From positions 388,324-452,323 of the forward strand of contig NZ_JAAFIX010000001.1 in NCBI RefSeq assembly GCF_013297935.1: 64,000 nt of DNA, read 5' to 3'. This document shows, in pieces, positions 25,145 through 34,504 of this stretch. Position 1 is the stretch's first letter; the number at the start of each line of letters is the position of its first letter. The DNA comes from Rhodoferax sp. GTDB lineage: Bacteria > Pseudomonadota > Gammaproteobacteria > Burkholderiales > Burkholderiaceae_C. Under the pieces are notes generated by a model that worked only from the letters and a program-made list of their open reading frames with translations, had not been told where the DNA came from and did no database searches. The translations under genes were made by a program, and so were the position numbers.

Positions 25145-26227
25145 TCAACCAAGGTACAGGCGGCTGGCCAGGTAGCCGGCACGGGCCCGGCGGATCGCCA
25201 CCAAAAGCACCGCACTGGCCGGCAGCGCCACCAGAACGCCTACAAACCCGAACAACTGGCCGAATGCCAACAAGGCAAAAATAACGGCCAAGGGGTGCAA
25301 ACCAATACGCTCACCCACCAGACGCGGCGTGAGCACAAAACTCTCTAGGACTTGGCCTAAGCCGTACACCACGGCCACCATCGCCAGCGGATAGGCAACC
25401 CCCTGGGCTGCCGAAAACTCCAGCAGTCCGGCAAACAGCGCCAGCACTAGGCCGACCCCGAAGCCCAGATAGGGAACAAAAATCGCCAGCCCGGTGAAGA
25501 TGCCGATGGGCAATGCCAGATCCAAGCCGAACAAGGCCAAGCCGACGCTGTAAGCCACCGCCAGAATCAACATCACCAACAGCTGGCCGCGCAGATACTG
25601 GCCTAGCACCTCATCGGACTCCCTCAGAAAGCTGTCAGTCGGCGCACGCAAGCGGGGCGGCACCAGTTGCCGCAGCTGCGCCATAAAGCGACTCCAGTCC
25701 ATGAGCAGGTAAAACAAGGCGACCGGAATGAGAATGGCATTCCCGATCAGGGCAAACGCCACACTGCCGCCCAGTTTGAGTGAAGCCAGCACAGACCCGA
25801 AGGCGTCCTCCACATTGGCATTGAGGTACTTCATCACAAAGCTTTTGATGCTCAGCACATCCAGGTTCAGCTTGATGCCCCATTGGGCCAACAAGGGCTT
25901 GAGTGCTTCGTTCAGGCTGTCCAGCAACACCGGGAACTGCTCACGCATCAGGGGCATTTCTTTGGCAAGAATCGGCACGATCAGGAGCAACACGCTCAGC
26001 ACCGTGATCAAAAACACCACCTCCACCAGCACCACAGCCACCACGCGCGGGATGCGGCCCAGTCCGATGTCGTCAATCCAATTAACCACAGGCGTGAGTG
26101 CATAGGCCAGCACAGCAGCCACGGCAAAGGGCGCCAACACAGGGGCCAGCAGCCACAAAACGAGGACGGCGAATGCTGCAATAGTGACCCATGCAGCGAA
26201 TCTTTTTTGGGTGGGGGTGATGGGCAT
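25145..26227 (-). CDS. AI-2E family transporter (PerM-like)
   Basis: A 360-residue inner-membrane protein with about seven or eight hydrophobic segments. It begins with [42 protein letters not shown], has a polar loop around residues 85-150, and then contains the conserved [24 protein letters not shown] and [21 protein letters not shown]. The family is named after TqsA, but most members have no proven substrate. It is the first gene of the perM-hda-HAD-pcnB-folK group and is divergent from purM, with an 84-base gap that must hold both promoters. Confidence 0.88.
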   Translation of the reverse strand: MPITPTQKRFAAWVTIAAFAVLVLWLLAPVLAPFAVAAVLAYALTPVVNWIDDIGLGRIPRVVAVVLVEVVFLITVLSVLLLIVPILAKEMPLMREQFPVLLDSLNEALKPLLAQWGIKLNLDVLSIKSFVMKYLNANVEDAFGSVLASLKLGGSVAFALIGNAILIPVALFYLLMDWSRFMAQLRQLVPPRLRAPTDSFLRESDEVLGQYLRGQLLVMLILAVAYSVGLALFGLDLALPIGIFTGLAIFVPYLGFGVGLVLALFAGLLEFSAAQGVAYPLAMVAVVYGLGQVLESFVLTPRLVGERIGLHPLAVIFALLAFGQLFGFVGVLVALPASAVLLVAIRRARAGYLASRLYLG

Positions 26228-26311
26228 GAGAGAAAGAGAAGGGGCAAACCCTTAAAATCTGGGCAAATTCTATCGGGGTCTGCCTCCGCTTCGCCCCAAA
26301 CGCTACATCCC

Positions 26312-27361
26312 ATGACCCAATCTTCTGCCTCCACTCCCCTTTCTTACAAAGACGCTGGTGTCGACATCGTTGCCGGTGACGCACTGGTTGAGCGCATCAA
26401 GCCCTTGGCCAAAAAGACCATGCGCGAAGGCGTTCTGGCTGGTATCGGCGGCTTCGGCGCCCTTTTTGAAGTGCCCAAGCGCTACAAAGAACCCGTGTTG
26501 GTGAGCGGGACCGACGGTGTGGGCACCAAGCTGAAGCTCGCTTTTGAGTGGAATATGCACGACACCGTGGGTATCGACTTGGTCGGCATGAGTGTGAACG
26601 ACGTGCTGGTGCAAGGCGCCGAGCCGCTGTTTTTCCTGGACTACTTTGCCTGCGGCAAGCTCGATGTGGACACCGCAGCTGCTGTGGTGGGCGGGATTGC
26701 CAAGGGCTGCGAGCTGTCTGGCTGCGCCCTCATCGGTGGTGAAACCGCTGAAATGCCCGGCATGTACCCCGCGGGCGAATACGACTTGGCAGGTTTTTGC
26801 GTAGGTGCGGTCGAAAAATCCAAAATCCTGACCGGCGCCGACGTGAAAGCAGGCGACGTGGTGCTGGGGCTGGCCTCTGCCGGCGTGCACTCCAACGGTT
26901 TCAGCCTGGTGCGTAAATGTATTGAACGCGCAGAAGCTGCAGGCACGGTGCCCGCCACCCTGGACGGCAAACCTTTCAAGCAAGCCATCATGGAACCCAC
27001 CCGCCTGTACGTGAAAAACGTGCTGGCTGCGCTGGCGGCCCACCCCATCAAGGCCCTGGCCCACATCACCGGTGGTGGTTTGCTGGAAAACATTCCCCGC
27101 GTGTTGCCCGACGGTCTGGCGGCGCACCTGGTCAAGGGCAGCTGGCCCCAAACCGAACTGTTCGGCTGGCTGCAAAAAACCGCCGGTATTGACGATATCG
27201 AGATGAACCGCACCTTCAACAACGGCATTGGTATGGTCGTGGTAGTCGATGCGGCGCACGCAGAAGCGACCGCAGCCACCCTGCGCGCCAGTGGCGAAAC
27301 CGTTTACACCGTGGGCGTGATTGCCGACCAGGGCGCAGGCGAGCAAGTCGTCGTACGCTAA
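26312..27361 (+). CDS. purM: Phosphoribosylformylglycinamidine cyclo-ligase
   Basis: A 349-residue enzyme forming aminoimidazole ribonucleotide in de novo purine synthesis. The ATG at 26312 gives [19 protein letters not shown], the usual start; a much longer frame extends upstream but is antisense to perM. Landmarks are [54 protein letters not shown] and [16 protein letters not shown]. Divergent from perM; the purM-perM-hda arrangement is conserved in betaproteobacteria. Confidence 0.96.
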   Translation: MTQSSASTPLSYKDAGVDIVAGDALVERIKPLAKKTMREGVLAGIGGFGALFEVPKRYKEPVLVSGTDGVGTKLKLAFEWNMHDTVGIDLVGMSVNDVLVQGAEPLFFLDYFACGKLDVDTAAAVVGGIAKGCELSGCALIGGETAEMPGMYPAGEYDLAGFCVGAVEKSKILTGADVKAGDVVLGLASAGVHSNGFSLVRKCIERAEAAGTVPATLDGKPFKQAIMEPTRLYVKNVLAALAAHPIKALAHITGGGLLENIPRVLPDGLAAHLVKGSWPQTELFGWLQKTAGIDDIEMNRTFNNGIGMVVVVDAAHAEATAATLRASGETVYTVGVIADQGAGEQVVVR

Positions 27362-27402
27362 AGCCCACCCGGAGGCGGCTTCAGCGGCCTCCAAGATTGC
27401 TG

Positions 27403-27460
27403 TTGCTAGAAATTTCATAGCTGTCCGCGCACGGCCTGTCTGGACTTTCGGCCTATTTGG
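27403..27460 (+). repeat. Interspersed repeat, copy g
   Basis: TTGCTAGAAATTTCATAGCT followed by CCGCGCACGG and the closing GGCCTATTTGG. Located between purM and the ParA gene, 40 bases before the latter's start. Confidence 0.7.
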
Positions 27461-27499
27461 GTCCAAACTCCGGCCATCGTTGGTACGAGGACAGCATCT

Positions 27500-28375
27500 A
27501 TGCCGGTAATCGCAGTCATCAACCGCAAAGGGGGCAGCGGCAAAAGCACTCTGGCCACCCACTTGGCTGCCTGGCTGGCCAACCAGGGTATCGCCGTCAT
27601 GCTGGGCGATGTGGATCGACAACAGTCCACCCGCACCTGGCTGAAGCGCCGCCCCGCTCCTTTGGCGCCCATTGCAGGCTGGTCGGTGGGCCAAAAAAAC
27701 ACCTTGAAGGCGCCGCCGGGCATCACCCATGTGGTCCTGGACACTCCCGGAGGCATGCACGGCTTTGAGTTGTCTAAGGTCATCATGTCGACGGATGTGG
27801 TATTGATGCCCGTCTGCAACTCCCTGTTTGACCGCGAATCTGCCGGCCAGTGCCTGCAAGAGTTGCGCGCCATGCCCCGCGTGGCGTCCGGGCGGTGCCG
27901 GTTGGCGGTCATCGGAATGCGCTTGGATGCACGGACCCGCGCTGTAGACACCCTGCGGGAGTGGGCTAGCAGCCACACGGTGCCATTCATCGGGGTACTG
28001 CGGGAAACCCAGGCGTATGTGCGCAGCCTGGACAGCGGGTTCACGCTCTTCGATCCGCATAAGCCTTTGCAAACAGCCGACATTGCCCAGTGGGAACCCA
28101 TTCTGGAGTGGACCCGACAGGCCTGTGGCATGCAGGCCAACCCCACGCCCGCCCCCGAGTTAGTCACCCCGGCTGTCAGCGAGCCATCCAAAGTCGCAGC
28201 CCCCCGGGCCAACAGCTTGATGCCGGCGCAAGAGTCGCTGGTGCATGGCAGCAGGTTGACCGTGTTTGCTCATGGCCCCAAGCCCGCTAACGAGGACCAC
28301 TCCCCCGCCCTTTCAGTCCGTGCGGCGGGGTCTCAGGCGCTGCCGCAATTCCTGTTGCGCAAGCCGGCAGCTTAA
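27500..28375 (+). CDS. ParA family ATPase
   Basis: A 291-residue protein starting MPVIAVINRKGGSGKSTLAT with a deviant Walker A motif at about residue 9. It continues with LGDVDRQQSTRTWL and HVVLDTPGGMHGFEL (Walker B). This is the short-ParA type that uses DNA-bound ATP dimers to position cargo. No parB, parS or obvious cargo gene lies nearby. The C-terminal ~70 residues are Pro/Ala-rich and unlike ParA, perhaps a disordered tail. It converges on the SirB1 gene and overlaps its stop by four bases. Role unknown. Confidence 0.85.
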   Translation: MPVIAVINRKGGSGKSTLATHLAAWLANQGIAVMLGDVDRQQSTRTWLKRRPAPLAPIAGWSVGQKNTLKAPPGITHVVLDTPGGMHGFELSKVIMSTDVVLMPVCNSLFDRESAGQCLQELRAMPRVASGRCRLAVIGMRLDARTRAVDTLREWASSHTVPFIGVLRETQAYVRSLDSGFTLFDPHKPLQTADIAQWEPILEWTRQACGMQANPTPAPELVTPAVSEPSKVAAPRANSLMPAQESLVHGSRLTVFAHGPKPANEDHSPALSVRAAGSQALPQFLLRKPAA

Positions 28376-29226
28376 AGCCCGCTCTGGGTGCGTAAAGCCT
28401 TGACCTGATCGACCACCCGATCAGCATCTATGACCTGACTGGCGTGTTCGAGGTACAACTCCAAGTCGATCAGCGCCTGACGCGCGTGCCCCATCTCCGC
28501 ATGCACCATGCCGCGGTCACGGTACTCCGACCACGAGTCCGGCAATAACACCACCAAACGCTCCTGGACAGCGAGCAAGCGCGGCCAGTCTTGTTGCGAC
28601 CGGTGGATTTCCTTCAGGTTGCGCAGCATGCGCGCCAGAATTTCACGAGGAGACGCAGCCTGCAAGTACAGCCCTAAGGGCGCCTCGAAATCGTCCACCA
28701 GCCCGCTGCGCCGCCGGTAGGGCTCCAGCATCTCGGACAACTCTTCTTTGCCCAGAGAGCGCCCTGACATCGGGTCAATCACCGCCTGCCCCATAGGGAG
28801 GTTGACCTTAACCATGAAATGCCCCGGAAAGCTCACCCCTTGGGCATCGAGCTTCAAGCCCTGGGCCAATTCCATCCACAACACGGCCAGTGAAATCGGA
28901 ATTCCCCGCCGTGTCCGCAAAACCTGCGAGACAAAACTGTTGTCCGGGTCATAGTAGTTGTTCACATTGCCAGCGAAACCGAGGTCGCTGAAGAAGAACT
29001 GGTTGAGCACTCGAACCCGCTGCAGGGCCGAGGCATCGTCGGCCAAACGGCGACGCAGCCGGGCCAGCAACTGGTCTACCTCTGCCATGCTGGACTGCAG
29101 GTCCAGATCAGGGTATTCATCCTGACCGAGACTGAGCGCCGCTTCAAACAAGGCGAATTCCTGGTCGCTATGCACCAGGCTGGCGAAATACTCCAGCGTG
29201 GAGGGAACTGTCAGATCCAACTTCAT
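28372..29226 (-). CDS. SirB1 family protein (transglutaminase-like plus TPR)
   Basis: A 284-residue protein of the SirB1/transglutaminase-core-2 family. The central part reads VLNQFFFSDLGFAGNVNNYYDPDNSFVSQVL, RRGIPISLAVLWMELAQGL and GVSFPGHFMVKV, which includes the histidine of the degenerate catalytic region. The C-terminal ~90 residues form tetratricopeptide-like helices (LLAVQERLVVLLPDSWSEYRDRGMVHAEMG). GGGAGGA precedes the ATG at 29226. It follows murJ by 15 bases and is probably cotranscribed. Function is not established. Confidence 0.88.
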   Translation of the reverse strand: MKLDLTVPSTLEYFASLVHSDQEFALFEAALSLGQDEYPDLDLQSSMAEVDQLLARLRRRLADDASALQRVRVLNQFFFSDLGFAGNVNNYYDPDNSFVSQVLRTRRGIPISLAVLWMELAQGLKLDAQGVSFPGHFMVKVNLPMGQAVIDPMSGRSLGKEELSEMLEPYRRRSGLVDDFEAPLGLYLQAASPREILARMLRNLKEIHRSQQDWPRLLAVQERLVVLLPDSWSEYRDRGMVHAEMGHARQALIDLELYLEHASQVIDADRVVDQVKALRTQSGL

Positions 29227-29241
29227 GCTCGTCCTCCCGGT

Positions 29242-30873
29242 TCAGCGCTTCAAGAAGATGCGCACATTCAAGCCGGCAACCCGCAGGCATCCGAAATATA
29301 CCGCCGCGGCCCCTGCCATCAGCAAGGTGAGCCAGCCAATACGCATCCAGGGTTGCGCGCGCAGCGCCACCCAATCCACCAGACCCGCAGCCCACAGCAG
29401 ATACACCACCAACACCGCAGACGCTGCCAGCACCTGAAGCGAAAACCGGCCCCAGCCCGCCAATGGCTGGAAACGCCCATTGCGCACCAAGCCCACCAGA
29501 AGCCAGGTCGCATTGATCATGGCGCCCAGACTAATCGACAAGGACAAGCCCGCATGTTGGAACCATGGAACTAAGGCAAGGTTCATCAGCTGGGTGGCAA
29601 TCAGCACGACCACCGCAATCTTGACCGGTGTTTTGATGTCCTGGCTGGCGTAGTACCCGGGCGCCAGCACTTTAATGGCTACGATCCCCAGCAAACCCGC
29701 CCCCCAGCCCATCAGGGCCCATGTGGTCTGCTCCACATCCAGGGCGGAAAATGCACCATAGTGGTAGAGCACCGCCACCAGCGGCTTGGAAAACGTCAGC
29801 AAACCTACGGCACAGGGCACTGCCAGCAGCACCACAATGCGCAACCCCCAATCCAGCAGCGCCGAATAGGCCGCGCCATCGTCCTTGGCGCGCGCTCCCG
29901 CGAGCTGCGGCATCAGCACCACACCGAGGGCAACGCCCAGCATTGCGGTGGGAAACTCCATCAAGCGATCTGCATAGGTCAGCCAGCTCACACTTCCGGT
30001 GCGCAGGTGGGAGGCAATCTGGGTGTTGATCAATAGTGAAATCTGCGCCACGCTGACCCCGAGCAATGCCGGGAGCATGAGCTTCCCGATGCGCCGGGTT
30101 TCCGGATCCGCACAGGCCTCCCGCAACAGGGCAGCCTGCAGGCCAAAGCGCGGCAGCAGCCCCAAACGCTTGAGTGCCGGTATTTGCAACAGCAACTGCA
30201 AGAGCCCGCCGACCATGACGCCGACTGCCATCGCGTAAATCGGCTGGATACCTTGCACCCTGAACCAAGGCACTAGCAACCAAGCGGCACCAATCATGCT
30301 CAGGTTCAGCAACACCGGCGTGGCAGCAGGCACTGCAAAACGCTTCCAGGTATTCAGAATTCCAGACGACAAGGCCACCAGCGACATAAAGCCGATGTAG
30401 GGAAACATGAAGCGCGTCATGAAAACAGCCGCCTCGTAGCCTGCCGGATCTTTCTGCAAGCCGCTGGCCATGGCCCACACGAGTACGGGAGAAGCAATCA
30501 CACCCACCACACAGGTAAGCACCAGCGCACAGGCGAGCAAGGTGGCAACCCGGTCGATCAATAGCTTGGTTGCGTCATCGCCCTGTTTGGCTTTGCTCGC
30601 CGCCAGTACAGGCACAAAGGCCTGGCTGAAGGCACCTTCGGCAAACAAACGGCGAAACAGATTGGGAATGCGGAATGCCACATTAAAGGCATCCGTCATG
30701 GCGCTGGCACCGAAGGCAGCAGCGACAAGCAGCTCACGGGCCAAACCGGTGACCCGGGAGGCCAGTGTCCACAACGACACGGTAGAAACAGATTTGATAA
30801 GGCTCACCTGCCGGAGTGTAGCGGCGGCGTATTGGGATTCGGGCGCCTCGCGTGGCAGATCTGGTCTTTTCAT
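29242..30873 (-). CDS. murJ: Lipid II flippase MurJ (MviN)
   Basis: A 543-residue MOP-superfamily protein with about fourteen membrane helices that flips lipid II across the inner membrane for peptidoglycan synthesis. The conserved start is LIKSVSTVSLWTLASRVTGLARELLVAAAFGASAMTDAFNVAFRIPNLFRRLFAEGAFSQAFVPVLA. The ATG at 30873 adds about 25 residues before this; a GTG at the VSLIKS codon is an alternative start closer to the family norm. The gene lies near rpsT as in other betaproteobacteria, but a diguanylate cyclase gene sits between. Confidence 0.95.
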   Translation of the reverse strand: MKRPDLPREAPESQYAAATLRQVSLIKSVSTVSLWTLASRVTGLARELLVAAAFGASAMTDAFNVAFRIPNLFRRLFAEGAFSQAFVPVLAASKAKQGDDATKLLIDRVATLLACALVLTCVVGVIASPVLVWAMASGLQKDPAGYEAAVFMTRFMFPYIGFMSLVALSSGILNTWKRFAVPAATPVLLNLSMIGAAWLLVPWFRVQGIQPIYAMAVGVMVGGLLQLLLQIPALKRLGLLPRFGLQAALLREACADPETRRIGKLMLPALLGVSVAQISLLINTQIASHLRTGSVSWLTYADRLMEFPTAMLGVALGVVLMPQLAGARAKDDGAAYSALLDWGLRIVVLLAVPCAVGLLTFSKPLVAVLYHYGAFSALDVEQTTWALMGWGAGLLGIVAIKVLAPGYYASQDIKTPVKIAVVVLIATQLMNLALVPWFQHAGLSLSISLGAMINATWLLVGLVRNGRFQPLAGWGRFSLQVLAASAVLVVYLLWAAGLVDWVALRAQPWMRIGWLTLLMAGAAAVYFGCLRVAGLNVRIFLKR

Positions 30874-30913
30874 GATTGAATGACAGGCTATTTAGAATTT
30901 CGTTGGAATTGCT

Positions 30914-32215
30914 ATGAAATCCAGTCTGCGTCACTCATTCAGGGCGCCGCGCAACTCTGCTTGGCCCGGGGGCAAGCATGCTGTCCTGGTGGTGGAAGAC
31001 CAGCGCGCGCTCTCAGAAATGCTCTCCAGCATGATCCAGACAACCTGGCAGTGCACCGTGTTTACAGCTGCCACACTTGCAGAGGCACGCGAATTGTTGG
31101 CGACAAGGTCCCACGAAATTTTTGCGGCCGTCTGCGATGTCAACCTGCCGGATGCGCCGTACGGCGAAGTCATTGATCTGGTCGCCGCTCAGCATATTCC
31201 GGCGATCGCCCTGACCGGAACCATCACCAGCGACATCCGCGGCATGATGACCCAAGGGCTCATCGTGGACTATGTACTCAAGAAAGGGCTGCCCTCATTT
31301 GAATACGCGGTGCAGTGGATCGGCCGCTTGATCCGCAACTCGGGACTGAAGGTCCTGGTGGCGGACGACTCGCCCTCGTCGCTGGAAATCATCCGCCGCA
31401 TGCTCTCGATGCAAGGCTTGTCGGTACAGGTCGCCCACAACGGTCGCGAGGCGCTGGCGGCGCTTAACGCCCAGCCCGACATCAAGTTGGCACTGGTGGA
31501 CTACAACATGCCCTTGGTCGATGGTTTTGAGTTCGTCGCTGAGGCACGCCGGATCATGGGCAAGGAGAGACTGGCCATCATCGGCATTTCCGGGGAAGAC
31601 CATTCCGACATCTCGGCCCGGTTTTTGAAACACGGCGCCAACGACTTCATCTCCAAGCCCTACTCGTTTGAAGAAATGACCTGCCGGGTCAACCAGAACC
31701 TCGAAATGCTGGAGCTGGTCGAACATCTGCACGAGTTGGCTTTTGTCGACCCACTCACCAGCCTCTACAACCGGCGCTACTTTTTCGAACAAGGCAAGGC
31801 ACGCCACAAACTAGCCCACGAAGCCCAGGCGCCGGTCGTGGTCGCGATGCTCGACATCGACCACTTCAAGTCCATCAACGACCGCTATGGACATGCCCAT
31901 GGCGATATCGTGATCCGACACGTGGCCAGCTGCATGACCAAGCACTTCCCCGACGCGCTGGTGGCCCGCATCGGCGGAGAAGAATTCGCCCTATTCAGCG
32001 ACAACCTCCCTTTGGCCGCTTTGCGCGAACGCTTGGATGCCTTCCGCGAATTGCTGCCCCGGCACAGCAGCGATGAGATGCCGGCCGGCATGCCCATCAG
32101 TATCAGCATCGGGGTTCATGGCGGACACGATGGCGACCTGAACGCACTTCTACAGCGGGCTGACAAACGACTTTACGAGGCCAAGGCCAACGGACGGAAC
32201 CGGCTGGAAGGCTGA
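30914..32215 (+). CDS. Diguanylate cyclase with two receiver domains
   Basis: A 433-residue response-regulator protein. Residues ~20-145 are a receiver domain with VLVVEDQRA and the phospho-acceptor region AAVCDVNLPDA. Residues ~148-265 are a second receiver domain, VLVADDSPSS and LALVDYNMPLVDG. Residues ~275-433 are a GGDEF domain with LTSLYNRRYFFEQ, DIDHFKSINDRYGHAHGD and an intact RIGGEEF active site. No RxxD inhibitory site is seen just before GGEEF. It should make cyclic di-GMP under control of an unlinked histidine kinase. It is divergent from murJ with only 40 bases between. Confidence 0.92.
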   Translation: MKSSLRHSFRAPRNSAWPGGKHAVLVVEDQRALSEMLSSMIQTTWQCTVFTAATLAEARELLATRSHEIFAAVCDVNLPDAPYGEVIDLVAAQHIPAIALTGTITSDIRGMMTQGLIVDYVLKKGLPSFEYAVQWIGRLIRNSGLKVLVADDSPSSLEIIRRMLSMQGLSVQVAHNGREALAALNAQPDIKLALVDYNMPLVDGFEFVAEARRIMGKERLAIIGISGEDHSDISARFLKHGANDFISKPYSFEEMTCRVNQNLEMLELVEHLHELAFVDPLTSLYNRRYFFEQGKARHKLAHEAQAPVVVAMLDIDHFKSINDRYGHAHGDIVIRHVASCMTKHFPDALVARIGGEEFALFSDNLPLAALRERLDAFRELLPRHSSDEMPAGMPISISIGVHGGHDGDLNALLQRADKRLYEAKANGRNRLEG

Positions 32216-32231
32216 TCCCAGCGCGCCGGTA

Positions 32232-32237
32232 TATAAT
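32232..32237 (+). promoter_or_regulatory. Probable -10 element for rpsT
   Basis: A perfect TATAAT lies 46 bases before the rpsT start codon. No good -35 hexamer is found 16-18 bases upstream, so the promoter may rely on other contacts. Confidence 0.45.
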
Positions 32238-32282
32238 CATCGGCTTTGCTGGCAACATCCTCCAACACAAGGAACATAAATC

Positions 32283-32582
32283 ATGGCATCTGGTAAACCC
32301 AAGAAAAAGAACCCGCGCCTGGCGTCGGGCCGTAAACGCGTCCGTCAGGACATCAAAATCAATGCAGCAAACACTTCTTTGCGTTCTAAATACCGCACCG
32401 CGGTGAAGAACGTGGAAAAGGCAGTTGTGGCCGGTGACAAGACCAAGGCCGCAGAATTGTTTGCCAAGATGCAAGCCGTGGTGGACACCGTGGCTGACAA
32501 AGGCATCTTCCACAAGAACAAAGCAGCACGCGATAAGAGCCGTTTGGCTACCAAGGTGAAAGCCTTGGCACTCGCAGCCTAA
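32283..32582 (+). CDS. rpsT: 30S ribosomal protein S20
   Basis: A 99-residue, strongly basic protein starting [23 protein letters not shown] and carrying the S20 helices ([53 protein letters not shown]). It binds 16S rRNA early in 30S assembly. AAGGAAC precedes the ATG. The mRNA ends at one or both hairpins downstream. Confidence 0.97.
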   Translation: MASGKPKKKNPRLASGRKRVRQDIKINAANTSLRSKYRTAVKNVEKAVVAGDKTKAAELFAKMQAVVDTVADKGIFHKNKAARDKSRLATKVKALALAA

Positions 32583-32596
32583 TCACTTAGGCAATC

Positions 32597-32627
32597 GCAC
32601 GGACCTTGGCAACAAGGTCTGCGTTTG
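32597..32627 (+). terminator. First hairpin after rpsT
   Basis: GGACCTTG and CAAGGTCT pair around GCAA and are followed by GCGTTTGTT. The T tract is weak, so this may be a partial terminator or a 3' end stabiliser. Confidence 0.4.
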
Positions 32628-32650
32628 TTAGGGTGCGCTGCCAGCAAAAG

Positions 32651-32682
32651 CAAAAAAGCCGTTCATCTGAACGGCTTTTTTG
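32651..32682. terminator. Strong bidirectional terminator
   Basis: AAAAAAGCCGTTCA and TGAACGGCTTTTTT form a 14-bp perfect stem with only TC between the arms. A T run follows on either strand. It ends rpsT transcription and also serves the convergent DUF3579 gene. Confidence 0.9.
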
Positions 32683-32704
32683 TTTCTGTCGTCAGGAAAA
32701 AAAA

Positions 32705-33043
32705 TTATTCGGAGGCAGCCGGGCGGGCAGCAGGCGCGGCGGGCGCCTCAGGGCGAGTCTCGCTCACCTGCAGCTCGTTGTCACGGGCGAAATTCAGGCA
32801 AAAATCCCAAGCCATCACGTCGTAATCCCGCAGATCGGGGTGCACGATGACGCATTTCACCTGCCCGATCGAGGTGGGCACACACCAAGGCGAATAGCCG
32901 AGGTGGCTGCCCCGGGTGGCGCCGCCGGGGCGGAACTGGCTCATGACACCCGCCAAACGCTCCGCCCAATCACTGGGGCGAAAGGTCTTGCCTTGCCGCG
33001 TGATTCCCAGGATGTAGAGTTCTTTTGGAGGAGTGGTAGCCAT
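32705..33043 (-). CDS. DUF3579 domain protein
   Basis: A 112-residue protein from the ATG at 33043 (MATTPPKELYILGITRQGKTFRPSDWAERLAGVM), with the conserved block FRPGGATRGSHLGYSPWCVPTSIGQVKCVIVHPDLRDYDVMAWDFCLNFARDNEL. This domain is common beside rpsT and argD in betaproteobacteria and has no known function. The last ~20 residues are a Pro/Ala tail. An in-frame extension to 33103 was rejected because the family starts near MATTPP. Confidence 0.85.
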   Translation of the reverse strand: MATTPPKELYILGITRQGKTFRPSDWAERLAGVMSQFRPGGATRGSHLGYSPWCVPTSIGQVKCVIVHPDLRDYDVMAWDFCLNFARDNELQVSETRPEAPAAPAARPAASE

Positions 33044-33222
33044 CAGTGCGTTAAGAAATTCGTGACCGCTGCGCACAAGTCTTATAGAAGTGTTGCAGCG
33101 CACAAGAATTCTACCCGCTCTCCTGTCTTGGGAATGACAAACCAGCTATATCAACCGGCATCAGAGTGATGTGAATTTGTCACGAAACCGCCATCGGCAG
33201 TGCGCCTAAAATCAGGCTTCAA

Positions 33223-33266
33223 CGGCCCGACTGGCCTTTGCAACAGTCGGGCCGCTTTTATTTTTT
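33223..33266 (+). terminator. Terminator-like hairpin in the argD leader
   Basis: CGGCCCGACT pairs perfectly with AGTCGGGCCG across a 12-base loop and is followed by CTTTTATTTTTT. The ATG of argD comes only 20 bases later, with CCGGAG between. No promoter can fit in that space, so argD transcription must pass this hairpin, which suggests attenuation. Confidence 0.7.
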
Positions 33267-33286
33267 GCTCAACCCGGAGTTATTGC

Positions 33287-34504
33287 ATGACCGCCGCCAC
33301 CGCTTCTACGCCGTCCTCACCCCACGTGATGAACACCTACGGCCGACTGCCCATTGCTTTGAGCCATGGCCAAGGCTGCCGCGTGTGGGACGTGAACGGC
33401 AAAGAGTACCTGGACGCCCTGGGCGGCATCGCAGTCAACACCCTGGGCCACAACCACCCCAAACTTGTGCCCGCGCTGCAGGACCAGCTCACCAAGCTGA
33501 TCCACACCTCTAACTACTACCACATCCCTCTGCAGGAAGAGCTGGCCAAACTGTTGGTAGAGCGCTCAGGCATGACGAACGTGTTCTTCTGCTCGACGGG
33601 CTTGGAAGCCAACGAAGCCGCGCTGAAGCTGGCCCGCAAGTTCGGCCACGACAAGGGCATTGAGCGCCCCGAAGTGGTGGTGTACGAAAAAGCGTTCCAC
33701 GGCCGCTCCATTGCCACCCTGAGCGCCACCGGCAACCCCAAAGTGCAAGCCGGTTTCGGCCCGCTGGTGGAAGGCTTTATCCGTGTGCCAGTGAATAACA
33801 TCGACGCACTCAAGGCCGCTACCGAGGGCAACCCCAATGTGGTGGCCGTGTTCTTTGAAGCCATCCAGGGCGAAGGCGGCGTGAACCCCATGCACATGGA
33901 CTACCTGCGTGACGTGCGTGCCCTGTGCGACCAGCGCGACTGGCTGCTGATGATTGACGAAGTGCAGTGCGGCATGGGCCGCACCGGCAAGTGGTTTGCC
34001 CACCAGTGGGCCGGTATTCAGCCCGATGTGATGCCGCTGGCCAAAGGCCTGGGTTCTGGCGTGCCGGTGGGCGCGGTCGTGGTGGGCGCCAAAGCGGCCA
34101 CCATCTTCCAACCCGGCAACCACGGCTCCACCTTCGGCGGCAACCCGCTGTCCATGCGGGCCGGGGTCGAAACCATTCGCATCATGGAGGCCGAAGGACT
34201 GCTGGCCAATGCCGAGAAGGTCGGCGCCCACCTGAAGGCAGGGCTTGAAGCCGCGTTAAAGGACGAGATCGCCAATGGCGGTGTCAAAGAAATCCGGGGC
34301 CAAGGCCTGATGATGGGCATCGACCTGTCCAAGCCCTGCGGCGCTCTGGTGCAACGCGCTGCCGACGCCGGCCTGCTGCTCAGCGTCACGGCTGACAGTG
34401 TTGTGCGCATGGTGCCCCCCTTGATCTTGAGCGTGGCAGAGGCCGACGAAATCGTCGCCATCCTCGCGCCCCTGATTGCTGCCTTTTTGAAAGAAACCGC
34501 ATGA
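33287..34504 (+). CDS. argD: Acetylornithine aminotransferase
   Basis: A 405-residue class III pyridoxal-phosphate aminotransferase. The ATG at 33287 is preceded by CCGGAG. Landmarks are MNTYGRLPIALSHGQGCRVWDVNGKEYLDALGGIAVNTLGH, the cofactor phosphate site STGLEANEAALKLARKF, LLMIDEVQCGMGRTGKWFAH, and the Schiff-base lysine in MPLAKGLGSGVPVGAVVV. Its position directly before argF (four-base overlap) supports the arginine biosynthesis role over other aminotransferase functions. A terminator-like hairpin lies in its leader. Confidence 0.93.
   Translation: MTAATASTPSSPHVMNTYGRLPIALSHGQGCRVWDVNGKEYLDALGGIAVNTLGHNHPKLVPALQDQLTKLIHTSNYYHIPLQEELAKLLVERSGMTNVFFCSTGLEANEAALKLARKFGHDKGIERPEVVVYEKAFHGRSIATLSATGNPKVQAGFGPLVEGFIRVPVNNIDALKAATEGNPNVVAVFFEAIQGEGGVNPMHMDYLRDVRALCDQRDWLLMIDEVQCGMGRTGKWFAHQWAGIQPDVMPLAKGLGSGVPVGAVVVGAKAATIFQPGNHGSTFGGNPLSMRAGVETIRIMEAEGLLANAEKVGAHLKAGLEAALKDEIANGGVKEIRGQGLMMGIDLSKPCGALVQRAADAGLLLSVTADSVVRMVPPLILSVAEADEIVAILAPLIAAFLKETA

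Noticed and set aside
26303..28072. 589-codon minus-strand frame over purM and the ParA gene
   Set aside because: Antisense of two clear genes; His/Gln/Gly-rich shadow composition.
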